DNA from: Micractinium sp. NFX-FRZ
Taxonomy: Eukaryota; Chlorophyta; Trebouxiophyceae; Chlorellales; Chlorellaceae
Reading direction: 5' to 3'
Assembly: GCA_029339195.1 (NCBI GenBank)
Contig: JAPTJF010000583.1
Span: 1-33,107 of the forward strand
Length of the DNA stretch: 33,107 nt
Made by a program: the position numbers and the translations under genes. The notes under the pieces were generated by a model. It made no database searches, had not been told where the DNA came from, and saw only the letters and a program-made list of their open reading frames with translations. Positions 9,289 through 25,700 of the stretch are shown here, in pieces. The stretch's first letter is position 1. Every line of letters begins with the position of its first letter.

Positions 9289-10080
9289 TGCGGCGGCTGA
9301 TGATGCGGGAGGCGGGGGCAGACCTGCAGGGAGCAAGGACACGGCACTGTTATCGAGTTGTCGAACCCGCACCAGTGAGGGTCGCTTGCATAGCGGCCCC
9401 TGCGAAACCGCGCACCTTGGAGGCGACCCTTCTGAGAAACCTGTGGCGGAATGGAGTGGCGGTGCAAGGGCGCGGGTTTAGAGTCCAGGCCATCCTGCTG
9501 TGCATGCTGACAACCCTTGGATGAGGGAAGTGCAGCAGACACAACCCACCAAGTATTGGACACCCTGACGCATGGGTGCTGCACCGCAAAGTGAGTTCTG
9601 GAGGCATCAGCAGTTCTATTGAGGACATTGGAGTAGGGGTGCCATACAAAGGCACTCTGAGAGCTTGCTAAAACTGCCCGCTGGATGGCCTGCGCAGCAG
9701 GGTGCAAGCACATACAGCTCCCGCACCCTCTCCCTTCCTCCACTGCTGAATCATGCGCCATACCCCTGCCACTCTCGAAGAGGTGAATCTGCATGTGGTA
9801 ATGTGGCTGCAAAATAGCAAACACCTACAGAACGGGGACAGGCAAGCCAGCAGGCGGGTCTGTCGCGCAGCGGTAGGCCGCCGTTGCCTAGCAGTGGGGC
9901 AAGCCACCAGGCACGAGTTACCTAGTTGTGCCATGGCGCCAAGATGCTGCGAATACGTGTGCACCGCTCCTTTCAACGGCACCGTCCCACCCAGCATGCG
10001 AGACATGCGGTGCGGCGGTGCGCACAGATGTCTGGACAGGCATGCGGGGACTGCCGCGGCATGGTGCCCGCTCACCTCCC
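9289..10080. repeat. Duplicated upstream region, copy 2
   Basis: This block upstream of gene C matches 822-1530 upstream of gene A over its whole length, with the same order of landmarks (GCGGAATGG, GTGCAAGGGCG, GAGGGAAGTGCAGCAGACACA in pieces, GGAGTAGGGGTGCCATACAAA, GCAGGCGGGTCTGT, GTGCCCGCTCACCTCCC). Homology stops near 10080-10090, where sequence like a 3' UTR begins instead of a gene B promoter. It should hold the promoter of gene C. Confidence 0.85.
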
Positions 10081-10089
10081 CCCATCCTA

Positions 10090-10470
10090 GAGCCATGTCG
10101 GGCTCAGTGGCAAGGGCGAGGCAACAGAGCCCCCCCACATTTAAAAAGGGTGCCACTGGCCAGACCCTGAGCCCCTGAGCTGCACCGCCGTCACCAGCAT
10201 GGCCTCCAGCTCCCACCTTGCCTGCCCCAACGCCGCCGCTAGCGGACCGTGTCTTGACGGCGCGTTGCACGCATGCCTGACGGTGCACCCCCCACCGCCA
10301 CGCGTTCCAATTTCTTCGATCCCAATGCCTCAATTCCTCACTGAGGCTCCCTCGAATAACTTCCACCCTACCTTATGCTGAGATGCGCACGTCCGCGCTG
10401 AACTGCACCGCTCCCCCCACCTGTACAGCTCCACCACGCGACGATCCCGGGAAGCACACCAGCAGGCTGC
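10090..10470 (+). pseudogene. Orphan 3' UTR of a lost family gene (UTR copy 3)
   Basis: From TTTAAAAAGGGTGCCACTGGCCAG onwards this plus-strand segment matches the 3' UTRs of genes B and C, most closely gene C (CCTGAGCCCCTGAGCTGCA, CACCAGCATGGCCTCCAGCT, GCTAGCGGACCGTGTCT, CCTTATGCTGAGATGCGCACG, CCCGGGAAGCACACCAGCAG). No gene body precedes it; 10091-10135 may keep scraps of a last exon (GTGGCAAGGGCGAGG), which is weak. The TGTAAGCCAT poly(A) segment is deleted exactly where the other two copies keep it. Confidence 0.7.
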
Positions 10471-10499
10471 CCCACCCTGGTTGAGCGGGCCACCCAAGC

Positions 10500-10950
10500 A
10501 GCCGCGCATGCTTCTGCCTCCTGCTGTGCCTGGTCCTCCTCTGGCCTCCAACTTATTCCTGATTACATGGAATGGCATGCAAATGAGCTGGGTTCGGCGC
10601 TCTGCCCAGTTGGGGGCAGCGGCAAGTGCCATGTGGCGCACAGCGGGTGCAGCATGGCGAGCGGTTGAACAAATTGCGAGAGCGGAGCAGCAGCAGTGGA
10701 AAGGCGGCAAGGGGTCACAGAGAGGGTACAAGGGGGAGTCAAGTCGGGGGGAGGTGCGTGCAACAAAATTGGGGTGTGAGGGCATGGCGCAACGGCGGTG
10801 CTGTGGGCCAAGCGTGCGCCTGTGGGCACCTGCGAGGCCCTCCAGAGGAACGCAGCACCAGCGGCACTGGCTGCTCAGCCGGCGTACCGGCCAGGGCGTG
10901 CCGGCCCCACAAGTGGCCGGACTGTGCGGGCCCCACAAGTGGCCTGCTGC
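10500..10950 (-). other. 3' flank of the MYST gene (source of the 4.4-kb copy)
   Basis: This non-coding stretch between the orphan UTR and the acetyltransferase stop codon is the presumed 3' UTR of that gene. It contains GGCCCCACAAGTGGCC-type short direct repeats around 10905-10945 and the TGTAA signal at 10563-10567 (minus). It is duplicated at 4380-4790. Confidence 0.6.
10563..10567 (-). terminator. TGTAA poly(A) signal candidate, MYST gene
   Basis: Minus-strand TGTAA about 385 nt after the stop codon at 10951. The same signal is preserved in the duplicated flank at 4454-4458. Confidence 0.5.
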
Positions 10951-15721
<4,771 letters not shown>

Positions 15722-16299
15722 CTTGGCTTGGTCTGCAGGCGGCCCAGGCTATTCAGCGTTTAAACTGCGGCCGTCGCCTCCCTCCCAGCGGCCTCCCAGC
15801 CGCCCGCGAGGCGCTGAACGCTCTCTACAGCTCAGTTTCTCCTCGCGCTCCAAAGTGCTCAGCGCTGCGTGCCGGTCGCTCCCTGGAGCTGTTTTCTGCG
15901 GGAGCACGACACGCCGAGGCGCTTGGGAAACTTTGCGTCTCAGCTGAGCTGGCGGGCGCGATGTCTCAAAATTTCGCGCAGCCCAGAAGCTGCTCACGCT
16001 TGCAGACGCATAAATCGCACCTACAAGAGTCAGCATAAGCTGCATGCCCTTGGGCGCTGACCTGGAAGACCATACACGGTCTGTGAGCTCCACTCCCGCC
16101 GGCGGGGCGGGGGGCACGACTCGTGCGGCTGCCTACGTCGTGCAGACCATGTGCCCTTTCATATCCATGATGCTGTAACAAATCATGCTTGAGATGATTA
16201 GTGCCAGTGTTAATAGCTTTAAGCTGGCTGAAAGTGGCACCGATTGTCCTGCTTGCTCCCAGCACAGCAGGTTGGCACAAACCTGTCCTGCCGCCGCCG
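15722..16299. promoter_or_regulatory. Intergenic region: MYST promoter and 3' UTR of the 111-aa gene
   Basis: 578 bases between two minus-strand genes. The MYST promoter and 5' UTR must lie here (the part nearer 15722). I see no convincing TATA box, no RNA gene and no coding exon. A GGCGGGGCGGGGGGC run lies near 16100. Confidence 0.5.
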
Positions 16300-17172
16300 C
16301 TACTCTGGCTCCCCATCCTGCCGCTGCTGCTGCACCGCTCCTGCCGCCTGCTCCTGCTGCGCCAGTGTGTGCCCCCAACTGGTGGCTTGCGTGCCAAACG
16401 CCTCCTTGGATGCCATATAGCTCTCCAGCGCACTGCGCTGCTCCTTGCACTTGCTGTACCCTGCAGGACATAATGAGGACGAGGGGGCAACGTCATGAGG
16501 GGGGAAAGTAGGGTCGCTGAGACACAAGTTTGGCAGGAAGCAGCAGCACGGCAGGATTGCAGTCCGAAGAGGCACTGTGCAGCGAGGTGGCACGCACGCA
16601 CGCGGAATCCACGCAGCAGCAAAACTGCCATGCCGCAGTCTGCCCCACCCGCCCCCCCGCCTGCACTGCCCAGCCGCACCGTTTAGGATGTCAAGCATTG
16701 TTCCTACCAGACCCATGACCGGCACGGGCCAGTAGCTCTGCAGGGCAGAGGCGACGATAAAAGTGCGGCATAGTGTAATAATGGGGCAGGCTGGCTGCAC
16801 CGCTGCCGGTGCCGACGGGGCGGCCCAACAGCGAAGCCAGAAAGAAGCAAGAGACGGAGGCACGACGACAGCACCCTTGGCAAATCACGGCCCTCACCTT
16901 CTTCTTTACGCCCCAAGGTATTGCGAGAGCCACGCCTGCAACAAAGACGGGCACGAGTGGGCCGACGGCAGCGTTTTCCACCGCCATATGGCGCCTCCGC
17001 CGCTGCCGGCACCGCCAGTGCTGCCTTCTTGCCGGTCGTGTCGGCGGCCCCCGCGATACACTCTCGTGCAATCACGCATCGCACGGGGCGCACCTGCTAC
17101 GCAATATACCCAAGAGCTGTTCATGACGCAGTCTGAAAGCTCGCGCTTCAGCTGCTCCTCGCGGTCCCCCAT
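16300..17172 (-). CDS. Small membrane protein with two hydrophobic segments, OCIA-like, 111 aa
   Basis: Four exons: 17172-17094, 16935-16898, 16737-16680 and 16460-16300 (TAG), all GT-AG and in phase. The protein starts MGDREEQLKRELSDC, then has a hydrophobic segment (about 20-36, SSWVYCVAGVALAIPWGV), a KKK turn, a second one (about 41-55, WPVPVMGLVGTMLDIL), then YSKCKEQRSALESYM and a Gln/Ala-rich hydrophilic tail. Two membrane hairpin segments bracketed by Cys (D-C near the start, Y-x-K-C after the second) recall the OCIA domain of small mitochondrial/endosomal proteins, but the similarity is by eye and weak. No leader peptide is visible. The function is unknown; an inner-membrane assembly or scaffold role would be a guess. 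Confidence 0.75.
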
Positions 17173-17855
17173 TTTGGTCCAATAGAGACTACACAGGGCC
17201 AAGGGGTTGAGAAGAAGGCTTCGGGGGCACGAGGGGATGGGTTTTGTGCGGTGGGGCCATGCCGCCCCCTGCTGTGCGTGAACGGCCGCCGCTGCTTCAA
17301 ACAGAGCCTTGCTTGATGGACCAGAGCCTGGGTTGCGACTGTCGCTGCAAACGTGTCACATGCGCACCATGCGTATCACCCTCTACTCAATAATCATACC
17401 CACCTCCGTGGGATTTTCAGCTCGAGTCCAGGCAGCATCTCACAGGTGGGTGCAGGGCGTGGGCGAGCAGGGCGTGCTAGTCGAGGGTAGAGTGCTCACA
17501 GCCAGGGGGGTCAGGTTGTGCCATGGTCATGGCTGTTGTATCGAGATCAGATTTGAAAATTGGCAAAGGTGGGAGGAATGGGGGAGGAATCGGGGAAGGC
17601 GCGTGCACGGAAGTGGTGGTACGGAGGGCGGCGCAGGGGCAGCACAAGAGATGCAGGCTGCAGCCACCCTCGGGGTTTCGCAAGAGGAGCATTGGACAAT
17701 CAGCTGAGGAGGCAGTCATGAACGAATGTGCATCGCCAGCAGTATCGAAGCAACATGCACGCACGCACGCGGGAGTCGGCTGCCTGCCAGCAGCACCCAG
17801 GCTGCAGCTGGGCCGTCAGCTCTGCTCAGGTTCAGCTGTTGCACTTCAACAGGTG
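17173..17855. other. Intergenic region between the 111-aa gene and the cytochrome b5 gene
   Basis: 683 bases holding the promoter side of the 111-aa gene and the 3' UTR of the b5 gene. It has a (GCAC)n scrap near 17757-17770. I found no exon, RNA gene or clear poly(A) signal on the minus strand. Confidence 0.5.
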
Positions 17856-18812
17856 TCAGCCCGCAATGGCCACTCCAATCTTGTAAAAGCCGAGCGTGGT
17901 CCGTGCCTTGGGCATAGTCAGCTTCTTGTGACTGCTCGCAAACAGAGCGGTGATGTCCTTGCCGCAGCCCTGCTTGACAATGGCCGTGCTGCCGCCTGCG
18001 GGTGCAGGAGAGGGGGGGAAGGGAGGGGCACTAGCGCGGCAGGTCGTCAGCAGCACAAGGCATAGCTGAACTGGCTGGCTGGCTGGCACTGCGGCTGGCA
18101 TGAGCGTTGTGCTTTCACTCTTGCCTACTTCAGCACCGCCCGACAGTGCTAGATTCAAGGCTTGCCCACAACCGCGACTCAAATTAGGCAGCACCCACTG
18201 CCACGGTTTATTTCAAGGCAGCTCACCACAGCGGGGAGCCACAGCGGCGCCGCGGCACAAGCCACCGACACTGACCTGGTTGCACAAGCCTCATGAAGCT
18301 CTGGCCCGGCCCTGATCAGGCCCCTGACATGGCTCCCCACAGCAGTGCACAAGCCACATCACTCACCAGGGTGCTTCTTGGTTGCAAGGTAGCCGCCTAT
18401 GTTGTACACGCTGCCGCTGGCCACCACCCAGCAATCCTTCTCTGAGTTGTGCTTCATCACCTCGCTGCGCTTGATCCGCTTGGGCGGAGGGGCGGCTGCA
18501 ACATGCAACGCAAGGGCGGCGGGCAAGCGGGTGCGGGGGCGGTGAGGGAGGGACTGGGCTGGTTGGTAGACAGGTAGGATAAGAGTGCGAGCCCCTCGAC
18601 TTATACTGGCTACGCCTGAGGGTGCCGCTTGAAGGAAGGGCACGCCATGTGAGACTGCTGGCCTGCCGCCGCACCGACCCGCATCTGGCGATGTGCCACC
18701 CAGCCGTCCATTCCATGCGTTGCGCTCCCCTCCCACCTGATGCTACGGCAATGCATGCCGCCAGGAGGAGCGCTGCCAGCGCAACGGCGACCTGAAGGCG
18801 TCGACTGGCCAT
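17856..18812 (-). CDS. Cytochrome b5 heme-binding protein with N-terminal signal/anchor, 114 aa
   Basis: Three exons: 18812-18737, 18495-18367 and 17995-17856 (TGA), in phase with GT-AG borders; an intron splits the HPGG motif. Residues 7-25 (QVAVALAALLLAACIAVAS) form a signal peptide or signal anchor. The rest is one cytochrome b5 domain (about 33-95: SEVMKHNSEKDCWVV, SGSVYNIGGYL, HPGG). The two axial heme ligands are His67 in HPGG and His91 in ASSHKK, 24 residues apart as in classical b5. There is no C-terminal membrane anchor, unlike ER cytochrome b5, so the heme domain is predicted on the lumenal or outer side. It should carry electrons, but the partner enzyme cannot be told from the sequence. 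The exon-intron model is firm; the location is inferred. Confidence 0.9.
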
Positions 18813-19796
18813 TGTTCTCGTACCCTCCTCGACGCGTGCACTGCGTACTGGCAGCCGTTAGCGCAGAGTAAACGATGAAGGGACAGGGAGACAGTGGCTT
18901 GCCTTCCCGAGAGTGTGACCCCTCGAGGGCCCTCGCCAGTAGGATTGCACGAGTCCAGCTCAACGCGGTTTCTCGTCCTCCCAACACGGTGCGCAGGTGG
19001 CATGTGCACAGCAGGGCAAACGTACACTCTGTTTGGTGCTGGTGCAACACACGCAAGTTGACTCTGTCGGTGTTGGTCAGGCACCACCTGTCACCAACTG
19101 CCGCCGTCGGCGACGCGCTTGCAACGCTGCAGCTGCCAGTCAACCAAGCGTTCGTCAAGTGTGCGTCATTACGGTTGAGCTCGTACCCCAGCTCTCGGCA
19201 CCAAATATGCTTCCAAGTTACAAAAAGCCGCGGCTCAGGGACTGAGAGGGGCGCACCGGCACTGCGGTTGGCCACCTTCCAAGGGCGCACGAGTTGGGGG
19301 ATGGCGTAAGCGGGGAGTACAGGCTCACCAAAAGGGTACACAAAGGGCCACGCGAGAGTAATTCACAACAGCAAATGGAGGGAGGGGAATGTCAGTGTGG
19401 TGTATGTAACGTGGGTGCTGTGCTCAAAATGCCGAGTAGCGGCAGCCAGTCAGGCGAGAGGAGTGGGGAGGGTGGCGAGCGGCCGAGGAGAGAAGAGGAG
19501 AAGTGAAGAACCAAATACGGACTGACGAGATGAGTGCTGCGATCTGTGGAGGCAGCATGTACGTTGCGGCGTGGTGGGAGCCACCGCCTGCCTGTTCAAT
19601 GCTCAATCGGCTGCTGCTGCTGATCGGCTGGCTGGGGCCGAAAGCGCCGCGTGCCGGCGGGGGCCTGCACGGTGTCAGCGGCACACTGCACAGTTGCGGC
19701 CCTGAGGGGAGGACAGCTGCTGCTGGGCCTGCTGCTGGGTTTGCTGCTGTCGCCTGCCCTCTGCTGCAGGGCCAGGGGTACTGCTGGGGTTTGGCC
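18813..19796. other. Intergenic region: b5 promoter and 3' UTR of the phosphoesterase gene
   Basis: 984 bases. The side near 18813 must contain the b5 promoter; the side near 19796 is the phosphoesterase 3' UTR, which has Gly/Leu-coding-like CTG and GCTGCTG runs but no stable frame. No further gene is visible. Confidence 0.5.
19218..19222 (-). terminator. TGTAA poly(A) signal candidate, phosphoesterase gene
   Basis: Minus-strand TGTAACTTGG about 575 nt after the stop codon; the first TGTAA I found downstream on that strand. Confidence 0.4.
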
Positions 19797-22700
19797 TCAC
19801 TGCTTGCGATCACGCGGTATGAGGAGGTAGTCGACCACTTGGAGCTGCGTCTCTGGGGGAGGGGCCATGCGTGGCGGGCGCAGCATGTGGCCCCGCTCCT
19901 CAACAGGCACCCACCTGCCATTGGGGGGAGGGGGCAGGGGAGAAGGACGGGGCGGGGATGCATCGTGCGTGAGGCACCAGCGTTCGGGCAGCAGAGCGGG
20001 AGGGGCGGGGCGGCACGTGGCAGCCCGGTGCGGCGGCTTGCGCCGCGGTGCGGCAGGGCGGGTGACGCATGCAGACCAGGCCAGGAGCTTGCTGCCTGTG
20101 GCAGTGTGCCCGCCTGCCCTGCACAATGGCGCACCTGCCCTCGCCCCGCCCAGCCAGTGTGCCCGCAGCCCCCCCTGCCCCCCGTCCCACCTGCTGGGGA
20201 ACTTGGCCCTGTGTGAGGGCGCGTCGCGGTTGCCGCCGCCGTGGGGCGTGCGCCACCGGGGGTCCTCGCGCCACGCGTGCGGCACCTTCTCCAGCCCCAG
20301 CCCAAACATTTCGAGGTCGCCGGTGCGGGTGATGTGGAAGCGGCAGAAGCCCTTGAAGTGGGGGATCTGCAGGGAGGAGAAGGCCTCGTCGTAATGCACG
20401 TGGAACCTGCGGCGGCCGGGAGGAGGGGCAGGGGGCGGGGCGGGGGAGGTGAAGGGGAGTGGGCAGGGGGAGTACGAGTGCGGGCGTGGGCGGGTGGGGG
20501 CGAAGGCGTCATCGCAGGGCACATGGCAGTGCCGTGAGGGGCATGGAGGCGGAACGGAGGGAGGGGGAGGGGAAGAGATGTGAGTGAGGAGGCAGGTGTT
20601 TGGGCGCGGGAGCGTGAGGGCGGTGGAATGGGTTGAGGGCATGGGCAATACACACAGGCGGCATCCCCCCGCCCTGCACGGCTCAGCGCGGTGCCGTGGC
20701 TGGGCCCGCTCGCACCACGCCCCACCACGTGGCCGCTTGCTACCCCACCGCGCGCCACCTCACCACACCACGCGCTCCCTCAGCGGGCGCCTGGCTCACC
20801 AGTTGACTGAGATGTAGAGGTAGGCACCAAACAGGAAGCCAACGGTGGGTGTGGCCAGCAGCCAGTAGTAGGCCAGCCAGCCCAGGTAGAAGCCTGCCGC
20901 CTGCACGCGCGTCACCGCCGCCAGCCCGCCGGTGCACATGGCGGTGCGGGTGACCGCAATGGCTTCGGGCACGTCAAAGGCGGCCATGACCCATTTGAGG
21001 GCTGCAGGGGCAAGCAGAGGCAACGTTGGGGCGGGCAGGGCGCGGGTGTGAGGTAGCAGCAGGGGGGGAAGGCAGGCCCGGCATGAGTGGGGCTGGGGCA
21101 CAGGGGAGGCGAGGGGAGGGGGACGCAGCTGGCAAGAGGGTAGGGGCCGAGATGGACGAAAAGGCAGGCAAAGGGCTGCCCTCCCCTGCGCCCTGCGCCG
21201 CCACTGCCAGATGTCCCCCATCCCTTAAACCCAGAACATCCACCACGCCCTGCAGCGAGCTGCCGTGCCCCCACAGGTACACCCCAAATGCACACGCTCG
21301 TGCGCCTTACCAGTGGGGTAGAGGCCCAGGCTGTACCGCTCCAGCTTGTCCCGCATGCCCATGGGGTCGGGGAAGTGCAGCGCCTCAAAGCTGCGGTACC
21401 ACTTGTACCTGCATGACAGGGGCAGCAAAACCACGGGGTTCAGATTAAGGGAGGGTACACTGCGAGAAAACTGAACGCAGTCTGCTGATTTGCCTACATG
21501 GTCGATAGAAAAGAGAGAGCTGACCAAGGATGGGCACGGTTCCTCCCGTCGCGCACAGGCGCTCCCCCCCCACCGCTCCCCCCCCACTCACAGCGAGTGG
21601 TACCCGTCGCGCCCCACCCCCTCGTATCGCATCATCACTTCAATCGCCAGCTCCAGCAGCAGCAGCAGCCAGACGGCGCTGCACAGGTGCGCCGCGCAGT
21701 GCGCCCCCGTGTAGCCCAGCTGCGTGAACAGACCGCCCACGCGAGCACGCATGGACAGCGGCGGCCCATGCAACTCTGGCCGCTCGCGGAGCGCGAGGGG
21801 CACGGCTGCAAACCATGGCAGGGATTGGCATCGGGGGGTGGGGGCGGGAAGCAGGGAGGTGCGGGGTGGTTAGCCAGCAGCCGGCAGGGTGAAGGAGCGC
21901 AGCCCGTGTCGGCACACAGAACGCCACATGTGCTGCCAGGGGCATGCCAGGGGCCGCAGGGGGCAGCGGCGCAAGCAGAGCACAGCAGCAACAGCAGCAG
22001 CAGCAGCGGCAGCGGCAGCAGCAGCCAGCCAGGTGCCGCTCACCTGGCAGCGCGCCAATGCCGCCTGAGCGGCAGAATCCAAACAGGATGGCAAAGACAG
22101 TGACGAGGGCGGCCAGTGAGAGGTACGACTCTGTCAGGATGGTGGCAATGGTGTCGGCGCCGGCGCGGAAGAAGAGTGATGCCGCCTCCCACAGTGTGTG
22201 CGCTTCCAGCACCTCGCCCACGCCCGTGCAGCGCGGCAGCACGCTGATCTGCAGCAGGGGGGCCCAGCGGAGCAATGGTCGGGCAGAGCTGCCCCCTCAC
22301 AGCAGGCTCACCACAAGCATGCCCTCACACTCACACCCCCTCTCCCATGCCCCCAGAGGCCCCACTCTCCCACGCACCACCAACAGGTAGTAGAGCAGGC
22401 CGCCCACAAAGTCGAACCGGTTGTTGACGCTGCAGGGTGTGGGGGGGTAGCGGGGCGCAGGGCTCTGGTGTGTGGCCGGCAAGGACGGCAACCAAACTGC
22501 CACGCTCCTTGGCGCCGCCGACAGTCGGAAGGGTAGGAGGGCACGCATGCAGGCAGGCGCAGGCCGCAGGCACGAGCAAGGCGGCGGCTGGCTGCTGTCT
22601 AGGCATGCATGCTGGGCGGCGCGAGTGTGGGGGTGTGTGCGGGGCCAGGCAGGTGGGCTGGCTCACCTGCGGAAGGTGAGGTTGGCACGCCCCAGCTTAA

Positions 22701-25700
22701 GGGACTGCAGGCACGCATGGCAGAGTGGGGCACGGCAGACAGGGTGTATTAGACACCAGACGGGGTGGAGGGCGGGGCGGGGCAGGCGGGGTGGTGCGCA
22801 GTGGGGTTGCCTCACGGCAGTATCGCCACAATCCGAGTGGCAATGACGTGGGCAGCACGTGACATGGGGTGCTGAGACCGCTCGTAAGTGGCCAGGTGGG
22901 TAGATGGCATGGCCCGCACCTGCTCTGCGGTTGGGAAGGATTGCTGGCAGCGCCACTCGCCGCCCGCTGGGCGGCGCTGCTCCTCCTCGCTGCCGCGCTG
23001 CCCCAGAGAGTACAGGCTGCTGCCGCTGGGGAAGCGGCGCAGTTTGTGTGTGCCGCCGCCAGCCCCGCCCTCGCCTGCCGCCCCGCCTGCTGCCCCGCCT
23101 GCTGCGGTCGGCCCCTTGGTATAGATTGGGCCCGCAGCTGGGCAGTACTCTGGCCGGAACCGGGAGTCCTGGAACACGTGTGTGGGGTGGGCAAAGCCGC
23201 CGCCACCGCCGCACACGATGAGATGCTCGGGGTCGTTGAGATGCCACCCCGCGCCGGGCCCGCTGCTGCCACCGCCGCTGGCATGCCCCGCTGGCGGCTC
23301 CAGCGAGCCAAGCGACACAAACGTGTCGGAGCCGCGCACGCTTCCGCCCGCTGCTGCCACTTCCGGGGTGCTGCTCGTGCGCACCCGCAGGCCGGGCCAC
23401 CACGAGTTGAAGCCGGCATGAGGAGGCGAGCCGCCAGGGGAGGCCCCATCCTGGGCGCTCCCAGCCCCACCTGCTGCACCTCCGCCTGCTGCTGCTGATG
23501 CTGCTGATGTGGCTGCTGCTTCTGCCAGGCCGCCACGCGGCCCAGACGCCTCGCTGCGCACAGGGCTGAGCATCGGCAGAGTGGGCTTGCCACCGGCAGC
23601 CAGCTTGCCGCCAATCGTGATGGGCTGGGTGCCGCTGCTGCTACTGTCAGAGAAGGCTGAGGGGCCCAGCACCGCCATGGCTGCCTCTGCAGCCTCGCTG
23701 CTGGGAGCCCGCCGCACGCCGACGCCGCCCGTCGACGGCGACTGCTGCTGCCTGCCCCAGCCCTGCAGCAGCCCCGCAGACTGCTCAGGGCTGCAGCCCA
23801 GCGGCGACGCTGCCTGCGGCGAGGCGCCGCCCATCGCAGGCGCACCCCCGGCCTTGTCCCGCTGCTGCTGCTGCTGCTGCTGCAGCAGCTGCTGCGCTGA
23901 AGGCGGCCGCGGCAGGCCGCCCGCCCGCCCCGCAGCGGCCCCGTTGGCGCCACCGGCGCTGCCGCCCAGCCGGTTGACCAGCGACTGGTGCAGCTGGGAG
24001 GGCGACGGGTTGGTGCGCAGGCCAGGCTGCGGGGTGGCACTTCGGGAGCTCATCCGGCTGGCGGTTGGCGAGCCGCCCAGGGGTGAACCACCCAGCGGCG
24101 ACATGCCTGCAGGCAGGGCGGCACCCGTGGGGGCAGATGGGCGTGAGCGGGCTGAGAGGAAGGGCACACATAAGGGAACCAGGAGGCACCTGACACATAT
24201 GACAGCAGGGCTGCTGGGCTCTCCCCAGGTCCCCGGCAAAGCAGGGAGAGTGGCAGGGCAGGGCAGGGCAGACCGCCAGCTGGCCAGCGGGCACGTGGGC
24301 GGATACAGGCACACAGCCCACACAAGCCTTCAGCAGCCGGCACAAGCCCATTAGTGTGCACCTGCGGGTGTGGGGAGCTCAGAGGGCGCCAGGCTGGGGC
24401 TCTGCCCGGGGCCGTACTGGTGGAAGCTGTGCCGCATCATGAAATGCAGGTCGCCTGCAGTACAAGTCAGGGCAGCAGTGCATGTCCTGTCACAGGGAGC
24501 CATTGGAGGTGGACAGCTGCAGGGCACGCATCCAGCATGCTGGCCAACATCAGGCGCAGCACGCCAGGTGTTATGCCCCTGCGCTGTCAATCAATCAATT
24601 AAACACACACACCAAACAAACACACAGCGCTCACAAGCAGGACCACCACGTCCCCACCGCTCTCCCCGCCTGACATACCTGCCATCTGCAGGCGGGCGCG
24701 CCCCCTCAGAGGTCCCCGAATGAGCTGGCGCAGGCTCTTGGCGCCCGGTTGCCCCCAGAACCAGCCCACCAGCCAGGTGGGGCAGTGCTGCAGAGGGCGG
24801 ACGGATCACACAAGCAGTGTGTGCCACAGCGGTGAAAATGGGGGCCAGTCTGATTGCTGTTCATGCAGGGTTCACGGGTGCAGGAAGAGCTCTCTCCACG
24901 GCTGTGGTAGGCGTGCCAGCAAGGCAGCACAAGCAGGCAGCGAGCAAAATAGTAATATAGTAGTGACAAACACACCTGCACCAGAATCACTTGGTCGTCC
25001 GGCCCCATGCGCTCCTCAGCAATGCGTGCAAAGTAGCTGCGGGGCAGGAGGGGCAGAGGGCAAGGCAGGTGTAGTGTGGACGCAGTGGAGGGATGGGGGG
25101 AACAGCTGCAAGGCTTCGGGGCATGGACAAGCAGGCAGGCTGGGAAACAGCCAAAATGCCTAACTCCCTCGCTCTGCGTCAGGTTGAGGTCTGCCAGCGG
25201 CCCCAGGGTCCAGCCCAACAACCACACAGTGCTGCCCACCCCACTGTACTGCACCACACTCACTCGTACTGCGTCATGTTGAGGTCCTCCTGCAGGCCCA
25301 GGTCCATGCCAAACACCCACCAGCCGTGCGGCAGGCGCACAGCAAAGTAACTCTTCTCCTGCAGGCCGAAATTGGGGCATGTGGGCGGGTGGGCGGTGGA
25401 TACACAGGTGGACAGGCGGAGGTGGAGCGGCACACGGGGCTGGGCGGCATGCATCATGCAAACAGTTTGGCCCAACCGCCTGCTCCAATGGGGCATCCCC
25501 ATGCGCCCACCGCCCTTTCCAGCTGCCTGCCTGCCTGCCTGCCCAGCTCCACTCCCCAAGCGCCCTGCTCCCCCCCCACCTGCGGCATGATCCAGCCCCC
25601 CCCACCTGCGGCATGAGCCAGCCCCCCAGCCATCCCTTGTGCTGGATGTGCCGCTGGTAGCTGTCCAGCCCATCAATCCAGTCTGCATTACAAAACGTCA

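Noticed and set aside
19424..20758. 444-codon minus-strand open frame
   Set aside because: It overlaps the last phosphoesterase exons in the wrong frame and is dominated by Pro, Arg and Ser from GC-rich codons.
22855..22920. Extension of the large phosphoesterase exon to the donor at the end of its open frame
   Set aside because: That donor is in phase 2 and would break the frame of the next exon; the GTGCGG donor after residue Gln1229 is in phase 0 and restores alignment with homologues.
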